From positions 1-23,631 of the forward strand of contig WRCT01000009.1 of the NCBI GenBank assembly GCA_009783775.1: 23,631 bases of DNA. The letters are read 5' to 3'. Made by a program: the position numbers and the translations under genes. The stretch comes from Clostridiales bacterium. Lineage in GTDB: Bacteria > Bacillota > Clostridia > Christensenellales > CAG-138. Shown here one piece after another: positions 8,636-15,003 of this stretch (within the stretch, counting starts at the first letter, position 1; every line of letters begins with the position of its first letter). The notes below the pieces were generated by a model. That model was not told where the DNA came from. It did no database searches and saw only the letters and a list, made by a program, of their open reading frames with translations.

Positions 8636-8986
8636 ATGGATTTTGAAACGATTATTATTTTAAGTGTCTTTACTACATTGCTGCTTGTTCCCCTCAATTT
8701 TGGTTTGCTGAAAAGCACCCGAAAATTAAAACAAATTGACCATAACGCGGAGGCAAAGCGATTTCGGAAAAAGTGGACGATGATACATTTCATTGATATT
8801 CCATTATTCCTTTTGACTGGTTTGGTATCCTCCATTTGGCTGCCCGCTTTCAGCTTTGATATAGGGTTTCTTGCTTTGTTTGTATACCTCCCCATTGTGC
8901 AGCTTACTGAGGCAGCACAGAGAAGGAAGTTGATTGCACAGCTGACAGGAGACGATCGTTGGGTGATGACGGGACGGTTTGAGTGA
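8636..8986 (+). CDS. Small membrane protein of unknown function
   Basis: 116 aa, not recognised. There are three likely membrane segments: residues about 5-23 (TIIILSVFTTLLLVPLNFG), 50-66 (IHFIDIPLFLLTGLVSS) and 68-90 (WLPAFSFDIGFLALFVYLPI). A basic loop (KSTRKLKQIDHNAEAKRFRKKW) lies between the first two. A strong ribosome binding site GGAGGAGG (8620-8627) precedes the ATG. The coding sequence is visibly richer in A and T than its neighbours and is bracketed by repeat elements at 8512-8614 and 8987-9050, which suggests acquired or recently shuffled DNA. The reading frame is intact with a good start, so I take it as a real gene, but nothing nearby tells its role. Confidence 0.7.
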   Translation: MDFETIIILSVFTTLLLVPLNFGLLKSTRKLKQIDHNAEAKRFRKKWTMIHFIDIPLFLLTGLVSSIWLPAFSFDIGFLALFVYLPIVQLTEAAQRRKLIAQLTGDDRWVMTGRFE

Positions 8987-9050
8987 GAGTGGAGTGTTGA
9001 GAGTGGAGTGTGGAGCGAAGGAAAAAACAGCGCGGAGCGCTGTTTTCATG
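8987..9050 (+). repeat. GAGTGGAG stop-codon element, copy 2
   Basis: It begins on the base after the TGA stop of the small membrane gene (8984-8986). It starts with the same 20 bases as copies 1 and 3, then gaaggaaaaaac and a longer hairpin AAAACAGCGC...GCGCTGTTTT, ending CATG. That final ATG (9048) is the most likely start of the next gene. Confidence 0.85.
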
Positions 9051-10070
9051 ATACGTCATTGCGGGCGCCGACCCGCAATCTCTATCCTTGCTGCGCTCGG
9101 TCTGCTCCTGGTATTGCTTTTGATTGCCTGCGGTAAGGGCGAGGAAGTTCCGCTGCCCACGCAGCTCCTCACTCCTCACCCCCCACCCCTCACTGCCGCG
9201 CCCACGGCCATGCCTACCCCCACACCGACTGTGGCGCCCACGGCCATGCCTACCCCCACACCGACTGTGGCGCCCACGCCCACGCCCTTCCCGGTGGATA
9301 TGACAGAGCTCGCGGGCAAGCTGGCCGTCATCTTTATCGACGTGGGCCACGGCGACAGCGCGCTGCTGATTGCACCGGACGGAAAAACCATGCTGATTGA
9401 CGCGGGGCAATACCACGCCTTCCCCGCCATCGCGCGCGTGCTGGACGGTTTGGGTATTACGCGGCTGGACGCGGTGCTGGCCACGCACCCCGACAAGGAC
9501 CATATCGGCGGCCTGTTTGATATTGTCGCGGCCTATGCGCCGCAGACCGCTTTTCTCGGCCCCATGTTTCAAAATGAGGACTGGGCGGACTTTGTGGCGG
9601 GGCTGGCCTATTATGAAGTCGACGTTGCATTTCCCGCGTCGGGCGACGATTTCGCCTTTGGCGAGGGGCTTGCCTATGATATCCTCGGGCCGGTGAAGAC
9701 ATACAAGGACGAAAACAATATGAGCCTGGTGTTTCGTGTGCGTTTCGGCGAGGTTTCGTTCTTGATGATGGGCGACGCGGAGAAAAAAAGCGTGGAGGAT
9801 ATACTGAAAAAGCACAAGCCGCTTTTACACGCTACCGTATTAAAGGCAGCGCACCACGGCAATCCCAAGGCCAACTCGCCCGCGTTTTTGCGCGCCGTTT
9901 CACCCGCCTACATGGTCATCTCCGCCAACCCTTTGGAAAAGCATGAGGAATTCTCCGCCAAGCTGCGGGAGCAACCGGAGAGCTCGGGGATCCAAATTTT
10001 CACCACATATGAAAACGGCACCGTCCTTTTTGTTATGGACGGTACCAATATCGAAGTGCGGTTTATTTAG
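9048..10070 (+). CDS. ComEC-like metallo-beta-lactamase-fold lipoprotein
   Basis: A secreted hydrolase of about 340 aa resembling the soluble MBL domain of ComEC/Rec2. The signal peptide ends in LLLIAC (Cys at residue 28). A Pro/Thr linker follows with two 12-residue repeats, then the MBL domain. Diagnostic stretches are IDVGHGDSALL, the metal site THPDKDHIGG (His147, Asp149, Asp151, His152), MGDAEKK and LKAAHHGNPKAN. Stand-alone members are thought to act on nucleic acids or phosphodiesters, but the substrate here is unknown. The frame is open back to 8979, but that extension is pure repeat sequence and would place about 23 polar residues before the signal peptide. I therefore start at the ATG at 9048. 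Its first residues (RHCGRRPAIS) still come from a repeat. The stop codon overlaps the convergent degV stop by 3 bases. Confidence 0.85.
   Translation: MIRHCGRRPAISILAALGLLLVLLLIACGKGEEVPLPTQLLTPHPPPLTAAPTAMPTPTPTVAPTAMPTPTPTVAPTPTPFPVDMTELAGKLAVIFIDVGHGDSALLIAPDGKTMLIDAGQYHAFPAIARVLDGLGITRLDAVLATHPDKDHIGGLFDIVAAYAPQTAFLGPMFQNEDWADFVAGLAYYEVDVAFPASGDDFAFGEGLAYDILGPVKTYKDENNMSLVFRVRFGEVSFLMMGDAEKKSVEDILKKHKPLLHATVLKAAHHGNPKANSPAFLRAVSPAYMVISANPLEKHEEFSAKLREQPESSGIQIFTTYENGTVLFVMDGTNIEVRFI
9054..9082 (-). repeat. Palindromic repeat (reverse orientation) inside a signal peptide
   Basis: cgtcattgcgggc...acccgcaatctc is the 28-bp repeat family in inverse orientation, with a changed centre (29 bases). 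It is read as RHCGRRPAIS, the basic n-region of the signal peptide of the MBL lipoprotein. Confidence 0.8.
9198..9269 (+). repeat. Two tandem 36-bp units in the linker of the MBL lipoprotein
   Basis: Two identical 36-base units (9198-9233 and 9234-9269) are followed by a partial third (gcgcccacg). Each encodes APTAMPTPTPTV. The region forms the extracytoplasmic linker between the lipid anchor and the catalytic domain and would be expected to vary in copy number. Confidence 0.9.
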
Positions 10071-10903
10071 TACGACACAACCAACCCGTTGATATTCGCG
10101 TACAGGCTGGAGACGCCGCGCGTTTCAAGAATGTGCACGATCAGTTTGGGGAAGGCCTCGCGCAGGCGTTGCTTGAGTTCGTTCGCGCGCTCGAGACAGT
10201 TGCAGTGCGCGATGATCAGGTCCTTGGGCAGGCGTTTTTTGCAGTCCTCGATGATATGCGCGAGCAGCGCGGCCAATGCCCTGCGATAGCCCCGCGCCTG
10301 GCCGAGCTGACAGATGACGCCGTCTTTCCCGCCCAGGATCGGCAGGATATGCAGCGTTTTGGCAAGCAGGGCCTTGATGCCCGAGAGCCGGCCGCTCTTT
10401 TGCAGGATGGTCAGGTCTTGCAGCACAAAGCTGGTCTTTTGCACTTTCATAAAGTCCGCGACATTTTGATTGACCTGCGCAAAATTTAAGCCCTCGCTTT
10501 CCCATTCCAGGATCTTGAGCGCGAGCAGCGTCTCACCGCAGACAGCGGACTTGCTGTCGATGATGGAGATTTGCGCGTCGGGGCTGGTTTCCAAAAAGAT
10601 GTCCTTGCCCAAACACGCGCTGTTGTAGGTGCCGCTGAGTTCAGAGGACAGGGTGACGACATAGAGCCGGTCTGCGTCGCAGTCGTACTTTTCGGCAAAC
10701 TCGCCCGGCGAGGGGCAGGCCGAGGTGGGGCAGGTTGTGGAATGGTTGATTTTATAGAGGAAGTCCTCCATGTCAAGGGTTTCGTCGTCGACGAATACCT
10801 CGTTGTCGACCCGAATCGTCAGCGGCACGGAGACCACCAGGCCCGAGTCCTTCATTGCCTGCGTCTGTTCACCGCAGCTGTCCATGATGATTTTGAAGCT
10901 CAT
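10067..10903 (-). CDS. DegV family fatty-acid-binding protein
   Basis: 278 aa with the DegV fold, which in characterised members binds a fatty acid; some act as FakB subunits that present fatty acids to the kinase FakA. Typical motifs are the N-terminal IIMDSCGE strand, CPTSACPSPGEFAEKY (the TSxPSP-like loop), TLSSELSGTYNSA and LTILQKSGRLSG. It is convergent with the MBL gene, overlapping at the stop codons. The upstream degV paralogue on the same strand is 57 bases away across a palindromic repeat. AAAGG precedes the ATG. No fakA is visible in this window, so a fatty-acid-incorporation role is only inferred. Confidence 0.92.
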   Translation of the reverse strand: MSFKIIMDSCGEQTQAMKDSGLVVSVPLTIRVDNEVFVDDETLDMEDFLYKINHSTTCPTSACPSPGEFAEKYDCDADRLYVVTLSSELSGTYNSACLGKDIFLETSPDAQISIIDSKSAVCGETLLALKILEWESEGLNFAQVNQNVADFMKVQKTSFVLQDLTILQKSGRLSGIKALLAKTLHILPILGGKDGVICQLGQARGYRRALAALLAHIIEDCKKRLPKDLIIAHCNCLERANELKQRLREAFPKLIVHILETRGVSSLYANINGLVVSY

Positions 10904-10922
10904 AAGTTACCTTTCTTGGGAC

Positions 10923-10950
10923 GAGATTGCGGGTCAAGCCCGCAATGACG
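10923..10950 (+). repeat. 28-bp palindromic repeat between the two degV genes
   Basis: Identical to the copies inside rluD and valS, here in non-coding DNA in the 57-base gap between the degV genes. It could form a hairpin in a transcript covering both genes. Confidence 0.9.
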
Positions 10951-10960
10951 TAGGGGGGTG

Positions 10961-11821
10961 TTAGATTTTTTTCGAGCAGGCGAGGCCCAGCACGCCCGGC
11001 CCGATGTGACAGCTGATGGAAAGCGACACCGTGTCCAGATAGATGTCATAGTCCGGGAAAGCCGCTTTGACCTCCCCGTAAAAGTCCTCTGCCGCCGCCT
11101 TGTCATGGGAGTAGCCGACCTGCAGCCACATATCCTCGGGGCCCGAACAACCCGCAAAGCGGGTGTCAAAGTCCTTTTGCATGGCCTCGATCAGCATTTT
11201 GCGCGCCTTTTTCGCGCCCTTGGCCTTGCCGTAGGAATCCAGCTTGTCGCCCTGGATCTGCAAAATCGGCTTGAGGTTGAGCACCGTGCCGATCGCCGCT
11301 GCGGAGGCTGTGATCCGGCCGCCCTTTTTCAGATATTGCAGGGTGTTGACCATGAGGTAGATGGCCGAGTTGGCCCGCTCCGCCTCCAGTTTTGCCCGAA
11401 TCTCCGCCGCCGAAAGGCCCGCGTCGGCCAGGGCTTTGCCGTCCAATGCGGCCTGCCGCAGCGTGACGGACATACGACCGTTGTCCACGACCTGCACGCG
11501 GCCCTCATAGTCGCGCGCCAGCACGGTCGCCGTCTCAAAAGAGGCCGACAGCCCGCGCGAGGTGGGGATGTGCACAACCGCGTCATGCGTTTTTAGCAAA
11601 CCGTCCCACAGGCTTAAGATCGGCTCGATGGAGGGCTGGGAAGTGGAGATGTTTGCGCCGCCCAGCAGCTTTTCAAAGAAGTCTGCCTGCGAGAACTCCA
11701 CGTCCTCCAAAAACGTCTCGCCGTCCACCAAAAAGGGCATGGGCAGCACCCTAATGCCCAGTTCCCGTGCTTGCGCCTGCGTAATGCCGCTGTTGCTGTC
11801 GGTTATGATTGCTGCACTCAT
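10961..11821 (-). CDS. DegV family fatty-acid-binding protein (second copy)
   Basis: 286 aa, a divergent paralogue of the downstream degV. Family features are AAIITDSNSGI at the N-terminus, STSQPSIEPILSLWDGLL (canonical TSQPS loop), PTSRGLSASFETA, the VDNGRMSV strand and MVNTLQYLKKGGRIT. The two genes are probably co-transcribed from the promoter at 11852-11881. AGAGGGA lies about 9 bases before the ATG. Having two adjacent DegV proteins of different sequence may reflect binding of different fatty acids, as described for FakB1 and FakB2, but the sequence alone does not show this. Confidence 0.92.
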   Translation of the reverse strand: MSAAIITDSNSGITQAQARELGIRVLPMPFLVDGETFLEDVEFSQADFFEKLLGGANISTSQPSIEPILSLWDGLLKTHDAVVHIPTSRGLSASFETATVLARDYEGRVQVVDNGRMSVTLRQAALDGKALADAGLSAAEIRAKLEAERANSAIYLMVNTLQYLKKGGRITASAAAIGTVLNLKPILQIQGDKLDSYGKAKGAKKARKMLIEAMQKDFDTRFAGCSGPEDMWLQVGYSHDKAAAEDFYGEVKAAFPDYDIYLDTVSLSISCHIGPGVLGLACSKKI

Positions 11822-11851
11822 AATCTGCTGTCCCTCTTGCTTGCTTGTTTC

Positions 11852-11881
11852 ATCATATCACATTTTTGAGGATAAGACCAA
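11852..11881 (-). promoter_or_regulatory. Predicted promoter of the degV pair
   Basis: On the minus strand, TTGGTC (11881-11876), an 18-base spacer and TATGAT (11857-11852), about 30 bases before the degV start. The -35 box is a weak match. Confidence 0.5.
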
Positions 11882-11887
11882 CTTTTT

Positions 11888-12049
11888 ATACTAATCTCAG
11901 TGAAAAACATGGAAAGGGTTTGCGCAAATGTTTTTCGTTTGGCAAGGCGCAGGAGCGAAACGTAGTAGGCGACCTACGTTGAGTGACGGCAACGCCGCCA
12001 AGCGGGAAACAGACCGCAAAGACTCCATGTTTTTAACTGAGATTAGTAT
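11888..12049. repeat. 162-bp inverted-repeat element with a long internal hairpin
   Basis: Terminal inverted repeats of 26 bases (11888-11913 and 12024-12049) start ATACTAATCTCAGT and differ at one position. Inside, GTTTTTCGTTTGGC (11930-11943) pairs along its full length, with G-T pairs, with GCCAAGCGGGAAAC (11997-12010). An inner stem AACGTAG/CTACGTT is perfect. The right end touches the TAA stop of the gene at 12049. There is no ORF. It fills most of the 227-base gap between the degV promoter and the next gene. Confidence 0.85.
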
Positions 12050-12801
12050 TAGCCGAATCCGCCATAGAAACCACCGCCGCCGCCGTCCATCGGCTCCGGC
12101 ACCTTTCCGCCAAAGCCTCCCGCCGCGTTTCGGGTCAGGCCCGCCAGCAGCCTGATCCGATAGAAGAGTCCGGCAAAGCCTATGGGTTTGGATAGCGTAA
12201 TCTCTTTGTCTGTGCCGCTCTTATTGTCCCAATGAAAAATCTGTATGCCCTCTTTCTGATAGCTGTATAAGATATGCTGCAGGTCCGTTTGAATGCGCGC
12301 GGCCCGCACAGACACCCGAGAAATCCCCTGCTTTTTCAGAAAAAGCGCGGAGGGCATATCCTGGGGGAACACGCACCAGCGGTTGTCATACTTGCCCGGC
12401 ACTTTCCCGCCGAACGCCATTCTGTCCGCGTCCAGCATAAAGGCGGGCGGGGCATTTGCTGAGATACGCAGGGAACGCAACGTTGCGGCATAGTCGTTCA
12501 ACGCCCGCTGTATACCGGCGCAATCCACCAGCATTTGGCCTTCCAACGTATATACGCCGTTGTAAAGCGGCACGGGTCGATAGCCGATGCGCGCAAAAGC
12601 CAAGGCCACTTCCACCCCCTGCTTGCCCGGAATATCCAGCACCAGCATGGTGCGACTGTCAAATTTATAAGAAACTTCCAGGGTTTCCAGTGCTTGATTG
12701 CTGCCGGCAAAGAGACCGGAGAACAAAACGGGCTTGGCCCAAGCCGACCAGGGGGAGTCCTGCGGCGCCCATATTCTATAGATTCTTTCGTTTGCCTTCA
12801 T
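12049..12801 (-). CDS. Unrecognised protein with glycine-rich C-terminal tail, third gene of the ATP-grasp operon
   Basis: 250 aa, family not recognised. There is no signal peptide or membrane segment. The body contains a mixed region with TMLVLDIPGKQGVEVALAFA and VPLYNGVYTLEGQMLVD, then an FPQDMPSALFLKKQGISRV stretch. The last residues are GGFGGKVPEPMDGGGGGFYG then GFG, ending exactly on Gly. A short LLAGLTRN stretch before the tail resembles the translated product of the window's 28-bp repeat and may be a worn copy. The ATG follows the ligase stop codon with no gap, so the genes are surely co-transcribed. The glycine tail next to an ATP-grasp ligase suggests it may be that enzyme's substrate. 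That is an inference. Confidence 0.8.
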   Translation of the reverse strand: MKANERIYRIWAPQDSPWSAWAKPVLFSGLFAGSNQALETLEVSYKFDSRTMLVLDIPGKQGVEVALAFARIGYRPVPLYNGVYTLEGQMLVDCAGIQRALNDYAATLRSLRISANAPPAFMLDADRMAFGGKVPGKYDNRWCVFPQDMPSALFLKKQGISRVSVRAARIQTDLQHILYSYQKEGIQIFHWDNKSGTDKEITLSKPIGFAGLFYRIRLLAGLTRNAAGGFGGKVPEPMDGGGGGFYGGFG

Positions 12802-14019
12802 TCAGCTTTGCTCCCCTCTGATCAAAATCGGAACATCCTGCGCGTGACCGTCAATGCGCGGCTTTGGACTCATTCTGCCGTAGAACCCTGCCGCTTTCCC
12901 GTCGACCGTAAACACGCCGAGGCAAAGATGCCGGGCTGCGCCGTCCGGCGCGGGAATCGGTTGGCTTAAAAATCTGCGCTGCGCCGCCCAATCCTTTGGG
13001 TGAAGTGTGGCCGCGCGGCGAATCCGTTTGAATTCCTTTGCCGGAATCGCCTCCCGAATGGAGATGCCCTCCCCCACTCTGCCGAAAGCGGGTTTATAAA
13101 TCCAGTTTTCCTTGTCTCCGCCCAATCCTTTGGGCGCCCGCGTCTCGGGCAGGGCCGTTTGCCAGCCGGACAAGGCCAAGCCCAGTTTGTCCCAGACCAG
13201 CGGCAGGCGCTTGGATTGGGTCAGAATCGCCACGGGGTGGTTGCAGGAGGGGGTCTTTGTGTCAAAATACCCCTGCCAATCCGATCCGCGCGGCAGAGCG
13301 GTCAGCCACTCCAGCGGGAAAAAGCGTATCAGCGCGTCCACCGGCCCCTCGCAGCCCTCCGCGATACAGATGGCCCGCCCGTCGACCCAGCGGATATGGT
13401 CCGGCGCGGCATATACAGCCTCATAACCCTGCGCGGCAAAGGTGTCGCCCACAAACTGCATGACCTGTCGGTCGTCCGCATAGGACGTGGCGTGGACCAG
13501 AGCGACGCGTCCGCCCGCACGAATCTTCGGCGCAAAAGTCTGTAAAAGCAGGTTCCCAGTATGCTTTGGGGGCAACGCGCCGGCGAAAAACGGGGCGCAG
13601 AGCCGTGGCAGAACGGAGGCCTCCGCCAGCCCGCCCGGCACGTCGCTGTTGACCTCCGAAACGGCCCAGCCGTCCGCCGTGGGGTGAAAGTCAAAGCGCA
13701 TCAGCCGCACATGATTTTTCTCTTCATAACCCGAAAGCCGCGGCAGAGCCCTTTGAATCTTGCGGGGCAGGGAAAGCGGTTTGGTGAGCGCAAGCCGTTT
13801 TGCCAGCGTTTTTTCCATTTGCACGGTCTCCGCCGCCAGTTGCTCGGCCAGGGTTTCCAACTCACGCGCCGTCTCGCTGTCCAGCAGGACGGCATGGCCC
13901 GCGATGGTGTCGTGGTCGCCCACCTGCGGGTCCCATTTATAGGCCTCGAAAATCACGCGTAAGCGATAATCGTGCCACTGTTCCTTGGGAATAGCGACCA
14001 GCTCAATCCGTCCGCTCAT
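12802..14019 (-). CDS. Glutathionylspermidine-synthase-like ATP-grasp ligase
   Basis: 405 aa, similar to the C-terminal ligase domain of glutathionylspermidine synthase and to E. coli YgiC/YjfC. These proteins lack the amidase domain and have no settled substrate. Residues matching the GSP family's metal and ATP site are visible: Arg108 and Asp110 in MRFDFHP, Glu122/Asn124/Asp126 in SEVNSDVPGG, Lys309 in IYKPAFGRVGEG, and Arg382 in YGRMSP. Such enzymes form an amide bond using ATP through an acyl phosphate. The frame stays open upstream to 14415, but that part is GC-rich antisense-like sequence overlapping the membrane gene. The ATG at 14019 overlaps the previous stop (ATGA at 14019-14016). 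The ligase class is fairly sure; the substrate is unknown. Confidence 0.85.
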   Translation of the reverse strand: MSGRIELVAIPKEQWHDYRLRVIFEAYKWDPQVGDHDTIAGHAVLLDSETARELETLAEQLAAETVQMEKTLAKRLALTKPLSLPRKIQRALPRLSGYEEKNHVRLMRFDFHPTADGWAVSEVNSDVPGGLAEASVLPRLCAPFFAGALPPKHTGNLLLQTFAPKIRAGGRVALVHATSYADDRQVMQFVGDTFAAQGYEAVYAAPDHIRWVDGRAICIAEGCEGPVDALIRFFPLEWLTALPRGSDWQGYFDTKTPSCNHPVAILTQSKRLPLVWDKLGLALSGWQTALPETRAPKGLGGDKENWIYKPAFGRVGEGISIREAIPAKEFKRIRRAATLHPKDWAAQRRFLSQPIPAPDGAARHLCLGVFTVDGKAAGFYGRMSPKPRIDGHAQDVPILIRGEQS

Positions 14020-14825
14020 AAGGCGGGCAGCAGCGCAATGGCGACAATGGCAAACAGCAGTTGAAAGAGCGCCCAAAGCACGGAATACAGGCGGGGCTGC
14101 GTTTCTTCTTCCCGCGCGCGGTCGCCCTCGCCGCGTGCCCACAGCCGTTCGACCAGGATAAACAGCGCGGTGAGGGGCAGAACGGGCCAGCCCGCGCCGA
14201 ACTCCACAACGGTCATACCCGCCGAGGTCCAGTCCCCTGCGGAGGCCCGCGCCAGAAGAAGGCCGCTCGCCAGCAGAAAACCGCCGAAACGGATCCCGCA
14301 ATCCACGTCGCGGCCCACGGTAATGCGCGTAAAGGCCCGCGTGATTACGCCGGTCAGGCAGCCCAGCAGCGCCCACGCGCCCAGCCCCAAAAGTCCGGCA
14401 AAGGCCACGCACCACCAGCCGGGGCCGTCGCCCACATTCGCGCCGCAGTAAATCGCCATGCCGCCCAACGCGCCGCCGATCAGCGCGATCGCCGCGGCGT
14501 GGTTGTTGCGGTGCAGGGCGTCGTCGATCCAGGAGAGGTCGAAAAAGACGCGCATGAGTAGGAAGGTCAGCGCGAGCCAGGAAAAACCGATAACGGTATA
14601 GAAAGAGCGATAGAGTTCGTCGTCTACCACGTCAAACGACGCCCAGACGCGCAGGGTATAGCTCAAGCCGGCCAAAACGACGAACGGCAACATCCCAAAC
14701 AGCCAGCGGATCGGCGTTTGGCGGCGCAAATCATCGCCGAGGAACAGGCAGCGGTACCATTTGATCAGGAACCACGCCGTTACAACCATCGTGCCGAGGA
14801 GGATGAAAAACTCTGCCGCGTCCAT
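14016..14825 (-). CDS. Polytopic membrane protein, DUF350-like (YjfL-like)
   Basis: 269 aa with about eight hydrophobic segments, among them residues 5-23, 40-58 and 72-92, the segment NNHAAAIALIGGALGGMAIY, a GIRFGGFLLASGLLLARAS segment, and a final helix. The pattern of a polar helix end followed by NNHAAAIALIG...GG, repeated as VDCGIRFGGFLLASGLLL, looks like the two halves of DUF350 (YjfL). DUF350 proteins often stand beside GSP-synthase-like ATP-grasp genes, and that is the case here. The ATG at 14825 follows AAGGGACGACAA. It is the first gene of a three-gene operon. The DUF350 assignment is by eye and moderate; the membrane topology is clear. Confidence 0.75.
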   Translation of the reverse strand: MDAAEFFILLGTMVVTAWFLIKWYRCLFLGDDLRRQTPIRWLFGMLPFVVLAGLSYTLRVWASFDVVDDELYRSFYTVIGFSWLALTFLLMRVFFDLSWIDDALHRNNHAAAIALIGGALGGMAIYCGANVGDGPGWWCVAFAGLLGLGAWALLGCLTGVITRAFTRITVGRDVDCGIRFGGFLLASGLLLARASAGDWTSAGMTVVEFGAGWPVLPLTALFILVERLWARGEGDRAREEETQPRLYSVLWALFQLLFAIVAIALLPAL

Positions 14826-14880
14826 TTGTCGTCCCTTCAGACCTTTTGTGTTGCTGTTAAGTGCGCGATTTTTGAGACAG

Positions 14881-14961
14881 TTTTTCGTCAAGCAAGGAAG
14901 CCCCGACGACGCATACTGGAGGGCGTCTGCTAGGAGGGGCTGACGCCGCTAGGCGGAAAAA
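14881..14961. repeat. Structured hairpin element between glnA and the DUF350-like gene
   Basis: TTTTTCGTCAAGC (14881-14893) faces GCTAGGCGGAAAAA (14948-14961) as an imperfect outer stem. AGCCCC pairs with GGGGCT, and GACGC with GCGTC, inside it. The order of stems and several sequence blocks (TTTTTCGT, GCAAGG, TGACGCC) match the hairpin at 11930-12010. It occupies the 178-base gap downstream of glnA. No gene is seen there. Confidence 0.65.
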
Positions 14962-15003
14962 TAGCCAAAAAGCGCGCGCTTGGGCAGAAACACGAGAGGT
15001 CTA

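Noticed and set aside
8979..9047. Longer start of the MBL lipoprotein at 8979
   Set aside because: It would begin inside the preceding gene and read through the GAGTGGAG element, giving a polar extension before the signal peptide.
9198..9269. Tandem repeat as a possible CRISPR array
   Set aside because: The units are directly adjacent with no spacers and encode a protein linker.
8904..9815. 303-codon open frame opposite the MBL lipoprotein
   Set aside because: It includes low-complexity RHGRGRHSRCGG repeats that simply mirror the 36-bp tandem units.
14020..14415. N-terminal extension of the ATP-grasp frame
   Set aside because: It overlaps the DUF350-like membrane gene on the same strand, is Arg/Gly-rich without family character, and a good ATG with ATGA coupling exists at 14019.
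14962..15003. Intrinsic terminator after glnA (AGCGCGCGCTTTTT on the minus strand)
   Set aside because: The perfect palindrome AGCGCGCGCT leaves too small a loop, and wider pairing is poor, so I do not call it.
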